The position numbers and the translations under genes were made by a program. A stretch of DNA of 7,782 nucleotides from Bacteroidota bacterium (GTDB lineage Bacteria > Bacteroidota > Ignavibacteria > Kryptoniales > JAKASW01): positions 1 through 7,782 of the forward strand of contig JAJYJD010000163.1 in NCBI GenBank assembly GCA_021789755.1, in the 5' to 3' direction. The notes beneath the pieces were generated by a model that saw nothing but the letters and a program-made list of their open reading frames with translations, searched no databases and had not been told where the DNA came from. Below, piece after piece: positions 1 through 6,039 of this stretch; positions within the stretch are counted from its first letter, which is position 1; each line of letters opens with the position of its first letter.

Positions 1-1
1 G

Positions 2-436
2 GAGCGCTTCGACTATACCGTTATCGGGGACAACGTTAATCTCGCGTCGCGGCTCGAAACCGCCAACAAGATGTATAGAACGCGAATCCTTCTGAGTGAG
101 TACACTCACGAGCTCGTGAAGAAGGATGTTTTCGCACGCGAACTTGACCTGATAGTCGTGAAGGGGAGAACTAAGCCCGTCAAAATTTACGAGCTCATTG
201 CCGACCTGTCCGATGAGATAAGCGACGAGAAGAAAAAAGTGGTCGAGCTTTATTGCGCGGCGCTTGCGAAGTACCGGAACAGGGAATGGGGAGTTGCGGC
301 GGGTTTGTTCGAGAAGGCTCTCTCGATCGACTCCGCAGATTATCCGTCGGAAATGTATCTCGAAAGGTGCAAGTTATACGAGATGGAGCCGCCGCCCGCG
401 GATTGGAACGGGGTATTCGTGATGACGACAAAATAA
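2..436 (+). CDS. Class III adenylate/guanylate cyclase, C-terminal part (5' truncated by window edge)
   Basis: The frame is already open at base 2 and ends at TAA 434-436, leaving 144 visible residues. The first residues read ERFDYTVIGDNVNLASRLE, the conserved final part of the class III cyclase homology domain; its Asn and Arg are the family's purine/transition-state-stabilising positions (N-x-A-x-R, seen here as NLASR). This domain converts ATP or GTP to the cyclic nucleotide. After the domain comes a helical tail with a TPR-like segment (LFEKALSIDSAD, then a YLERC helix) and a closing PPPADWNGVF motif. That ending is typical of multidomain bacterial cyclases with CHASE2, GAF or HAMP sensory modules, but the sensor portion lies outside the window. 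Substrate (ATP or GTP) cannot be decided because the specificity residues are upstream. A hairpin follows the stop immediately. Confidence 0.88.
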   Translation, partial: ERFDYTVIGDNVNLASRLETANKMYRTRILLSEYTHELVKKDVFARELDLIVVKGRTKPVKIYELIADLSDEISDEKKKVVELYCAALAKYRNREWGVAAGLFEKALSIDSADYPSEMYLERCKLYEMEPPPADWNGVFVMTTK

Positions 437-462
437 ACAGCCCCGCCGGACGGCAGGGCTGT
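437..462. terminator. Strong hairpin between convergent units; better intrinsic terminator on the minus strand
   Basis: ACAGCCC (437-443) pairs perfectly with GGGCTGT (456-462), and an inner GCC/GGC (445-447/452-454) extends the stem beyond one mismatch. On the plus strand the hairpin starts right after the cyclase stop, but no T-run follows. On the minus strand it is followed by TTATTTT (bases 436-430), giving a proper intrinsic terminator shape. This suits a shared terminator serving the cyclase gene and the now-decayed minus-strand gene at 529-857. Confidence 0.6.
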
Positions 463-502
463 GAGACAATGGTTCAGATCTTCAAGTCATTTCAGCAATA
501 AT

Positions 503-519
503 CCGCCAAAGAACGGCGG
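503..519 (-). terminator. Small hairpin downstream of the beta-helix remnant
   Basis: CCGCC (503-507) and GGCGG (515-519) can pair around a 7-nt loop. It lies 10 bases beyond the minus-strand stop of the beta-helix remnant and is followed on that strand by the AT-rich ATTATT. It is short and could be chance. If real, it would act before the stronger hairpin at 437-462. Confidence 0.25.
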
Positions 520-528
520 GATTTCTGA

Positions 529-857
529 TCAAACGACTGTCATTTCAACGTCAACATCTTCTTGACTTTCGAATACGTCGGAGTCGTGAGCCCTGTAGAA
601 ATCGAAGTTGTTTATAGTGCAGCCTGACACGGTCACGTTCGCTGAGTACATTATTATGGGTGAAGCAGCTGAAGAGATGGTGCAGTTGTTAATTGAAATA
701 CCGGTTGTTCTTGCGGTAATTCCTCACGGCCGAGCGGCGAAATTGGGCAGCTGAATTCGCCGTACACACACTGAATTCTCGAAGAGTATTCTCCTCGTGC
801 GCTTCCAGTGAAATTCAGAAATCCTAAATTGCCTTTCACTTCACATCGATTTAAATT
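529..857 (-). pseudogene. Decayed gene for a right-handed beta-helix (PbH1-type) protein
   Basis: The minus frame 723-532 (64 codons, stop TGA at 531-529) has no proper start yet reads as clear beta-helix sequence. ISINNCTIS and VTVSGCTIN are two copies of one motif with their cysteines 21 residues apart, about one coil turn of a parallel beta-helix. This frame is closed upstream by a TGA at 726-724. Continuing upstream, similar motifs appear in other frames: CTANSAAQF around 741-764, ILFENSV around 769-789, and NRCEVKGN plus FLNFTG around 800-857. A protein of this fold seems to have been broken by several frameshifts and truncated at its 5' end, since ruvB begins at 864 in the opposite direction. 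The fold is used by surface and secreted carbohydrate-active or structural proteins; no specific function can be given. The rest of the 437-863 gap is explained by the two hairpins and a possible ruvB promoter. Confidence 0.5.
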
Positions 858-858
858 G
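826..858 (+). promoter_or_regulatory. Candidate Bacteroidota-like promoter for ruvB
   Basis: AAATTG (826-831), a 20-nt spacer and TAAATTG (852-858) resemble the -33 TTTG / -7 TAnnTTTG promoter of Bacteroidota, with one T fewer in the -7 box. The same arrangement with the same spacer occurs upstream of tilS. If used, transcription would begin very near the GTG at 864, so the ruvB mRNA would be almost leaderless. This is consensus matching by eye only. Confidence 0.3.
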
Positions 859-863
859 AGTCA

Positions 864-1952
864 GTGAGTAAAGAAAAAGCGCATCATCCAGGGAATCTAA
901 AGCCACATCGCGCAATTGCTCCCGATAAGACAGGCGATGACTTGAAGTTCGACAGGGCGCTGCGTCCGAAATTTCTGAAGGATTTTGTCGGACAGAAGAA
1001 GATTGTCGACAAGCTCAGTGTTTTCATAGAGGCCGCGAAGAAACGAAAAGAAGCCCTCGACCACGTTTTGCTGATGGGCCCTCCTGGACTCGGCAAGACT
1101 ACGCTTGCCAACATCATAGCGAACGAGCTCAGCTGCGAGATCATATCCACGACAGGTCCGTCACTCGAAAAAGCCGGCGACCTTGCAGGCATTCTGACAT
1201 CGCTTTCAAAAGGGGTTGTCGTTTTCATCGACGAGGTTCACAGGATGCCCGCTGCCGTCGAGGAAATCCTTTACGGAGCGATGGAGGATTACAAGTTGTC
1301 GATAGTCGTGGACCGCGGCCCGGGCGCAAGGAATGTTCAGCTTAACGTGAACCCGTTTACGCTTGTCGCTGCCACTACGCGCGCGGGACTCCTGAGCAAC
1401 CCATTCAGATCGAGATTCGGCATAATTGAACGCCTCGAGTACTATGACGATGAATTCCTGGAGAAAATAGTTGTAAGGTCTGCATCGATACTCAAAGTCA
1501 AAATCGAGAACGATGCGGCTTTTGAAATTGCCCGGCGGAGCAGGGGAACTCCCCGCATTGCGAACAGGCTGCTGAGACGAACCCGGGACTATGCCGACGT
1601 TAAAGGCAAAAGGGAGATCGATCTGGACATTGCCAGGCACGCCCTCGATCAGCTTGAGGTGGACAAAACCGGCCTCGACGAAATGGACAGAAAAATTCTC
1701 GCTGCCATTGTCGACTACTACAAGGGGGGACCGGTCGGAGTAAATTCGATTGCTGCCGTCGTCAGTGAGGAGGCCGGCACAATAGAAGAGGTTTACGAGC
1801 CGTTTCTCCTGCAGAAGGGCTATTTGCGGAGGACTCTCAGGGGACGGGAGGCGACTGAAAGAGCTTACGAGTTTCTCGGAAAGAAGAAGAAGGCGTCCTC
1901 GGCGCAGACGGCTATATCCTTTGATGGTTCCACCAAGAAGCCGGACGCTTAG
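864..1952 (+). CDS. ruvB: RuvB, Holliday junction branch-migration ATPase
   Basis: This 362-residue protein has the usual RuvB length and domain order. After a divergent basic N-terminus come RALRPKFLKDFVGQ, Walker A GPPGLGKT (72-79), Walker B FIDEVHR (121-127), sensor 1 ATTRAG (170-175), the arginine-finger segment SNPFRSRFG (178-186), sensor 2 GTPRIANR (228-235), and a winged-helix DNA-binding domain (about 268-338) containing GGPVGVNSIAAVV and TIEEVYEPFLLQKGYLRRT. RuvB hexamers pump DNA through RuvA-bound four-way junctions during recombinational repair; RuvA and RuvC are not in this window. The start chosen is GTG at 864, because the frame is closed by TAA at 852-854. No Shine-Dalgarno is obvious, and a TTG at codon 27 is a weaker alternative. 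The C-terminal tail after 339 is Lys/Ser-rich and not conserved in the family. A degenerate repeat begins right after the stop. Confidence 0.96.
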   Translation: MSKEKAHHPGNLKPHRAIAPDKTGDDLKFDRALRPKFLKDFVGQKKIVDKLSVFIEAAKKRKEALDHVLLMGPPGLGKTTLANIIANELSCEIISTTGPSLEKAGDLAGILTSLSKGVVVFIDEVHRMPAAVEEILYGAMEDYKLSIVVDRGPGARNVQLNVNPFTLVAATTRAGLLSNPFRSRFGIIERLEYYDDEFLEKIVVRSASILKVKIENDAAFEIARRSRGTPRIANRLLRRTRDYADVKGKREIDLDIARHALDQLEVDKTGLDEMDRKILAAIVDYYKGGPVGVNSIAAVVSEEAGTIEEVYEPFLLQKGYLRRTLRGREATERAYEFLGKKKKASSAQTAISFDGSTKKPDA

Positions 1953-2015
1953 GATTTTACCGCTGAGACGCATAGACGCGACGAAAGCCTTGCGCCTCTG
2001 CGCTGAAATAAAATC
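1953..2015. repeat. Degenerate dispersed inverted repeat ('CGCNGAGACGC' type)
   Basis: The ends are a perfect 7-bp inverted repeat, GATTTTA (1953-1959) and TAAAATC (2009-2015). Inside, ACCGCTGAGACGCATAGACG faces TGCGCCTCTGCGCTGAAAT, an imperfect inverted match. The wording resembles the GC-rich 'ACCGCAGAGACGCAGAGACG' palindromic repeats that occur between genes in many environmental bacterial genomes. It starts one base after the ruvB stop, so its transcript may fold as a hairpin and could help 3'-end formation. Only one degenerate copy lies in the window, so repeat status rests on resemblance from memory. Confidence 0.45.
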
Positions 2016-2053
2016 TTGCTTTAATCCCCGCCGGCAAATCCTTCCGCGCCGAT

Positions 2054-2644
2054 ATGAAGGCTAACTTTACCCCGCTTCCGCTTCAGTTCTACCGCCGTGA
2101 TACTTTCAAACTTGTCCCGAAAATACTTGGAAAAATCCTTGTGCGAAAAATCGGAAGGAAAGTAATCGCGGGAAGGATCGTCGAGGTCGAAGCTTATGTC
2201 GGGAATGATCCCGCCAGTCATGCGGCAAACGGGATGACCGCCAGGAACAAGCCGATGTATGAGGATGGCGGCATCGCGTACGTATACTTCACTTACGGAA
2301 TGCACTTCTGCTTCAACATCGTCACCGAACGCAAGGGATTCCCGGCGGCCCTGCTCGTGCGGGCTTTGGAGCCGATAACGGGGATCGAGGAAATGAAGAA
2401 GTCGAGAAAGACGGACGATTTGAAGAACCTGACAAATGGCCCGGCCAAATTATGCCAGGCACTTAGTATCGACAGGGCATTCAATGGTATGAAGTTAGAA
2501 GGCGGTGAGCTTTTTATCGGCGATGACGGATTCAAAACGAGCGAAGGGGATATGGGTTCTTCCACAAGGGTTGGAATTAAGACAGGAACCGAATTTAAAT
2601 GGAGATTCTATCTGAAGGGGAACGTGTTCGTCAGCAGGCGTTAG
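2054..2644 (+). CDS. mpg: 3-methyladenine DNA glycosylase (AAG/Mpg family)
   Basis: This 196-residue protein matches the small bacterial homologues of human AAG. It flips out alkylated or deaminated purines and cuts the N-glycosidic bond, starting base excision repair. RIVEVEAYVG carries the catalytic general base (Glu46 by alignment with human Glu125) and a base-stacking Tyr48; His56 matches human His136. YVYFTYGMHFCFN (76-88) holds the intercalating tyrosine (Tyr81, human Tyr162) and the active-site Asn88. RALEP (103-107), LTNGPAKLCQALSI (126-139) and STRVGI (170-175) are further family blocks. All catalytic positions are intact. The start is ATG 2054, with no clear Shine-Dalgarno upstream. 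It lies 101 bases after ruvB and may be cotranscribed with it. Its TAG stop (2642-2644) overlaps the TAA stop of the converging membrane protein gene. Confidence 0.95.
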   Translation: MKANFTPLPLQFYRRDTFKLVPKILGKILVRKIGRKVIAGRIVEVEAYVGNDPASHAANGMTARNKPMYEDGGIAYVYFTYGMHFCFNIVTERKGFPAALLVRALEPITGIEEMKKSRKTDDLKNLTNGPAKLCQALSIDRAFNGMKLEGGELFIGDDGFKTSEGDMGSSTRVGIKTGTEFKWRFYLKGNVFVSRR

Positions 2645-3360
2645 CCGAGAAAGAAGACGTTGAGCTGGGGGAGGAATAATATGTATAATGCCCACATCGT
2701 AAGGCCAAACGCGACAGGCACGGCAATGTTATCGTCAACGATTTTGTAAGAAAGTACCTCGGCCGCGGCACCGACGACGCCGGCCCCCGCACCTATCAGG
2801 TATTCGGCAAAAAGGTATTCGACTTTCGGAGTCAATGCAACTGCAACAATTGCAGCGATGACGAAAGCGAGGCTTCCTTCGTAGCTCTTCGGTGTCCCCA
2901 AATTGGGAAATATCTTGTGCCTGCCGAATCTCTTTCCGAAAACGGCTGAAGACGCATCCGCAAGTATCAGCACCGTGAAGCTGCTTATCATGATGAACTT
3001 TGGGAAGATGATTACGCAGATGACGGCCGAGATCAGCATATATGTGGCGCCGTTCAGCGCATGCTTTTTCCCGTCGACCTCGTGGCTTCGCAACAGGAAT
3101 CCGAAGAATTTGTAGAAGAGTTTCGAGATCGGCGGTACGTCGTAACGCGCCAGGTCGATGATGATGAATGCCGAGGTCATAGGGATGAGTATCCAGAGGG
3201 CTATCGACCTGGGGATGAAGTAGTACACGAGCGGAATCGCGAGAGAGACGAGGTGAATCGCTTTTCTCACCAGCTCCGCCTTGAAATCCACCCTGTCGTG
3301 GACTGCGGTCTGCTCCGTCAAATCAGCCGAGCCTCCTGTAGAACTCTTCCTGTTGCTCAC
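2641..3360 (-). CDS. Dolichol/phytol kinase-like integral membrane protein (CdsA-related superfamily)
   Basis: This is a 239-residue hydrophobic protein with about six or seven membrane segments after a polar N-terminus. It shows the polyprenol/phytol kinase signature: ELVRKAIHL (29-37), NGATY (103-107), LADASSAVFGKRFG (133-146), KSYEGS (158-163) and EVLSYKIVDDNIAVP (201-215). Relatives use a nucleoside triphosphate to phosphorylate a lipid alcohol such as dolichol, phytol or undecaprenol; the true substrate here is unknown. It lies 35 bases after ftsH, where related clusters often carry cdsA, so a role in lipid-carrier or phospholipid metabolism fits. The first start is GTG at 3360. TTG at 3321-3319 (codon 14) is a serious alternative: a perfect AGGAGG (complement of 3332-3337) sits 10 nt upstream of it, and the conserved part begins only at residue 27. 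The stop overlaps the mpg stop. Confidence 0.85.
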   Translation of the reverse strand: MSNRKSSTGGSADLTEQTAVHDRVDFKAELVRKAIHLVSLAIPLVYYFIPRSIALWILIPMTSAFIIIDLARYDVPPISKLFYKFFGFLLRSHEVDGKKHALNGATYMLISAVICVIIFPKFIMISSFTVLILADASSAVFGKRFGRHKIFPNLGTPKSYEGSLAFVIAAIVAVALTPKVEYLFAEYLIGAGAGVVGAAAEVLSYKIVDDNIAVPVAFGLTMWALYILFLPQLNVFFLG

Positions 3361-3395
3361 TTGTTGTTGACCAGGTCCCCAGATGAGCCGGAGCT

Positions 3396-5435
3396 TCAGT
3401 TCTTGCTCGTCGCCGGAGCAGGTTGTCCCTGCGAGCCATCGGCCTGGAGCTTGCCGTCGCCGTTAGGTTTAACGAAAGGCGGCAGCTCTTCACCCCGGAT
3501 CGACTTTTCTATTTCGTCAGCGTCGAGTATCTCACGTTCGAGAAGCGCGCTAGCAAGTCTGTCAAGCGAATCCCTGTGTTCGTTGATGATCTTTTCCGCC
3601 CGCGACATGCACGCGAGTACGAGTGATCTGATCTCTTCATCTATCTCAATGGCGGTCTTCTCGCTGTAGTTCCTGTGCTTCGTTATCTCGCGGCCGAGGA
3701 AGATCTCCTGTTCGTTCTCTCCCCAGGTCAGCGGTCCGAGCTTGTCGCTCATGCCCCATTCGCAAACCATTTTCCGGGCAATGTTCGTGGCTTTCTCGAT
3801 GTCGTTCCCCGCGCCGGTCGTGTACTTATTGAAAATGATCTTTTCCGCAGCGCGCCCGCCGAGTGCGTATGTTATCATGGCAAGCAGGTACTCGCGTGAA
3901 TAAGTATGTTTCTCGTCGATGGGGAGGTAAGTCGTGACGCCGAGCGCCCGGCCGCGCGGGATGATCGTGACCTTGTGAACGGGGTCAGCCTCAGGAACCA
4001 TCTTCGCAACGAGGACGTGACCCGATTCGTGGTAAGCCGTGACTTTCTTCTCCTCATCCGATATGATTGTGCTCTTCCGCTCGGGACCCATCATGACTTT
4101 ATCTTTTGCTTCCTCAAGGTCCGGCATGCTGACGGTCGCATTATTCTTCCGGGCTGCGAGAAGGGCAGCTTCGTTGACAAGGTTGGCGAGTTCCGCGCCG
4201 GCAAACCCAGGGGTTTCCTTGGCGATAATGCTCAGGTTCACGTCCGCCGACAACGGTATGTTCCTGGTGTGGACTTTCAGGATTCCCTCTCTCCCTTTCA
4301 CATCGGGCCTGTCGACAACAACCTGCCTGTCGAATCTTCCGGGCCGGAGGAGGGCAGGGTCGAGAACGTCGGGGCGGTTCGTCGCGGCGATTATGATAGT
4401 CCCGCTGTTCTGCTCGAAGCCGTCCATTTCGACGAGGAGCTGGTTCAATGTCTGTTCGCGCTCATCATGTCCGCCGCCCAGACCTGCACCGCGGTGTCTT
4501 CCGACCGCGTCGATCTCGTCGATGAATACGATACACGGTGCATTTTTCTTCGCTGTGTCGAACAGGTCGCGAACGCGGCTGGCGCCGACGCCGACAAACA
4601 TTTCGACGAAGTCCGCGCCGCTAATCGAGAAAAATGGAACAGCCGCTTCGCCTGCGACTGCCCGGGCAAGAAGCGTCTTTCCGGTTCCGGGCGGGCCGAG
4701 AAGAAGCACTCCGCGCGGAATTTTTCCGCCAAGTCTCTGAAATTTCGCGGGCTCTCTCAGGAATTCTATTATTTCACTCAGCTCTTCTTTTGCCTCATCG
4801 GCCCCGGCCACGTCGTGGAACGTCACTTTGACCTGGCTCTCTGTCATGAGTTTCGCCCGGCTTTTCCCGAAACTGAATATGCCTTTGGTATTGTTACCCT
4901 GCATCCTGCGCATAAAGACGAACCATATGCCGAGGATCAGCACCCACGGAAGAAAGCTTATCAGGCCGTTCACCCACTGGTCGCTTTGCTTCACGAAATT
5001 GAATTTGACGCCGGCTTTTTGCCATTGCGCGATCACGCTCGGGTCCGAAGCCTGAGGAAGGAAAACCACAAACTTAGTTATCTTCATCCTCTTACCGGTG
5101 TCCGTGGTTATATCCGTCGGTTCTTTGAGTGTACCATGGAAGTCGTAATTATTCACATCGGATTTATCGATCACGGCCTCTTTGACAAGACCGGAGTCGA
5201 GTAGGGCTTGATATTGTGTGTATGTGATCTCCGTTTCCTGGTTGTTATTTCCGTGGAACAGGGTCATTACCAGGAAAACTGCCAGGATAATGAGGGCCCA
5301 TCCTATGATTATTCTTCCGGTACGCCAGTTGAAGTCATCCTCCGGCGGCTGGTTCGGCTTCCGCTTCAAATTCGGGGGCTGCCCCTTTCTTTTCAGCGGT
5401 CCGTTTTTATTTCTATCGTTCGGTGAATTCGTCAT
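3396..5435 (-). CDS. ftsH: FtsH, membrane-bound ATP-dependent zinc metalloprotease
   Basis: FtsH hexamers extract and degrade misassembled membrane proteins and selected cytosolic regulators. Residues are numbered from TTG 5438 (680 aa). A basic, proline-rich cytoplasmic N-terminus of about 40 residues precedes membrane segment 1 (about 43-60), the periplasmic domain, and membrane segment 2 (about 159-176). The AAA module has Walker A GPPGTGKT (248-255), pore loop FVGVGA (281-286), Walker B IVFIDEID (303-310) and the second region of homology AATNRPDVLDPALLRPGRFDR (351-371). The protease has the zinc site HESGH (470-474) and TTGAGND, with the third ligand Asp546. The tail after about 655 is Pro/Gly/Gln-rich. 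ATG at 5435-5433 is preferred over TTG at 5438, because AGGAG (complement of 5444-5448) lies 8 nt before the ATG and only 5 nt before the TTG. It follows hpt by 40 bases, and hairpins cover the leader. Confidence 0.97.
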   Translation of the reverse strand: MTNSPNDRNKNGPLKRKGQPPNLKRKPNQPPEDDFNWRTGRIIIGWALIILAVFLVMTLFHGNNNQETEITYTQYQALLDSGLVKEAVIDKSDVNNYDFHGTLKEPTDITTDTGKRMKITKFVVFLPQASDPSVIAQWQKAGVKFNFVKQSDQWVNGLISFLPWVLILGIWFVFMRRMQGNNTKGIFSFGKSRAKLMTESQVKVTFHDVAGADEAKEELSEIIEFLREPAKFQRLGGKIPRGVLLLGPPGTGKTLLARAVAGEAAVPFFSISGADFVEMFVGVGASRVRDLFDTAKKNAPCIVFIDEIDAVGRHRGAGLGGGHDEREQTLNQLLVEMDGFEQNSGTIIIAATNRPDVLDPALLRPGRFDRQVVVDRPDVKGREGILKVHTRNIPLSADVNLSIIAKETPGFAGAELANLVNEAALLAARKNNATVSMPDLEEAKDKVMMGPERKSTIISDEEKKVTAYHESGHVLVAKMVPEADPVHKVTIIPRGRALGVTTYLPIDEKHTYSREYLLAMITYALGGRAAEKIIFNKYTTGAGNDIEKATNIARKMVCEWGMSDKLGPLTWGENEQEIFLGREITKHRNYSEKTAIEIDEEIRSLVLACMSRAEKIINEHRDSLDRLASALLEREILDADEIEKSIRGEELPPFVKPNGDGKLQADGSQGQPAPATSKN

Positions 5436-5436
5436 C

Positions 5437-5472
5437 AAAAAAACTCCTGTCTATGACAGGTCATTGACCTGT
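5437..5472 (-). promoter_or_regulatory. ftsH leader with two mutually exclusive hairpins
   Basis: In the mRNA sense three arms follow one another: A, ACAGGTCA (5472-5465); B, TGACCTGTC (5463-5455); C, GACAGG (5451-5446). A and B form a perfect 17-bp palindrome, ACAGGTCATTGACCTGT. B and C form CCTGTC-ATA-GACAGG, whose 3' arm contains the AGG of the ftsH Shine-Dalgarno and is followed by AG and seven Ts. A:B and B:C cannot form together. This could be a translational switch, an attenuator, or a DNA operator at the palindrome. Pairing is read directly from sequence; function is inferred. Confidence 0.5.
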
Positions 5473-5475
5473 GAA

Positions 5476-6039
5476 CTATTTGTCCAATCTATATATCGAT
5501 CTCAGATTCCTTGCCTTCTGCGCGTAATCCAATCCATAGCCAATAACGAAATGGTTGGAGATTTGGAAACCTATATAATCTACCTTAAAATCGATTTTAA
5601 CGCAATCACTCTTGTATAGCAGGGTTACCACCGCAAACGACCGGGGGTTCTGCTTCGCAATCAATTTCTTGATGAAATCTATCGATAGGCCTGAATCGAT
5701 AATGTCTTCGACGATTATGATATCCCTGTCAGTAACTTGACAATTCAAGTCCTTCAAAAGTTTCACATTTCCGGAGGAAATTTTGGCGTCGCCGTAACTC
5801 GAGAGTTTAAAGAAATCTATCTCACAATCGACGCTGATTTGACGTATCAGATCGGAGAAGAATATGAACGAACCGTTCAAGACTCCGATGAATATCGGTG
5901 TTTTCCCGGCATAGTCCCGGTTGATCTCCGAAGCGAGTTCTTCAACCCTCTTCTGTATATCCGTTTCCGGTATGAATATGCGGAATCTCTCGTTATTTAC
6001 ATTAACGAATTGTGCGGGTTCACTTATAGCCGAATTCAA
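5476..6039 (-). CDS. hpt: Hypoxanthine(-guanine) phosphoribosyltransferase
   Basis: This 187-residue enzyme of purine salvage joins hypoxanthine or guanine to PRPP to give IMP or GMP. GVLNGSFIFFSDLI (52-65) is the pyrophosphate-binding loop. IIIVEDIIDSGLS (107-119) is the PRPP motif: Glu111 and Asp112 contact the ribose, and Asp115 is the usual catalytic base. FVIGYGLDYAQKARNL (164-179) is the C-terminal block with the metal/purine-site Asp171. All key residues are present. The start is TTG at 6039, supported by AAGGAG (complement of 6051-6056) 11 nt upstream; I see no ATG or GTG in frame near the N-terminus. The gene starts inside the last codons of tilS (20-base overlap), which suggests translational coupling. 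About 15 N-terminal residues precede the conserved region, so the exact start is slightly uncertain. Confidence 0.95.
   Translation of the reverse strand: MNSAISEPAQFVNVNNERFRIFIPETDIQKRVEELASEINRDYAGKTPIFIGVLNGSFIFFSDLIRQISVDCEIDFFKLSSYGDAKISSGNVKLLKDLNCQVTDRDIIIVEDIIDSGLSIDFIKKLIAKQNPRSFAVVTLLYKSDCVKIDFKVDYIGFQISNHFVIGYGLDYAQKARNLRSIYRLDK

Noticed and set aside
130..149. Asn-Asp in place of Asp-Asp in TilS (residue numbers) as a sign of inactivity
   Set aside because: PP-loop and C-terminal domains are intact, and this variant appears familiar from related phyla, so loss of activity is not supported.
654..839. 61-codon GTG-started minus-strand frame as an intact small gene
   Set aside because: Only its first third resembles beta-helix sequence; the rest does not, and the motifs continue in other frames. 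Better explained as part of a frameshifted pseudogene.
1206..1973. 255-codon minus-strand open frame opposite ruvB
   Set aside because: ruvB on the plus strand has all family motifs; this frame has none.
3061..3669. 202-codon plus-strand frame spanning the ftsH/kinase junction
   Set aside because: Antisense to two conserved genes, Ser/Arg-rich low-complexity translation without family features.
3906..5204. 432-codon plus-strand open frame opposite ftsH
   Set aside because: It lies wholly inside a clear ftsH gene, shows no family motif, and is explained by codon bias on the coding strand.
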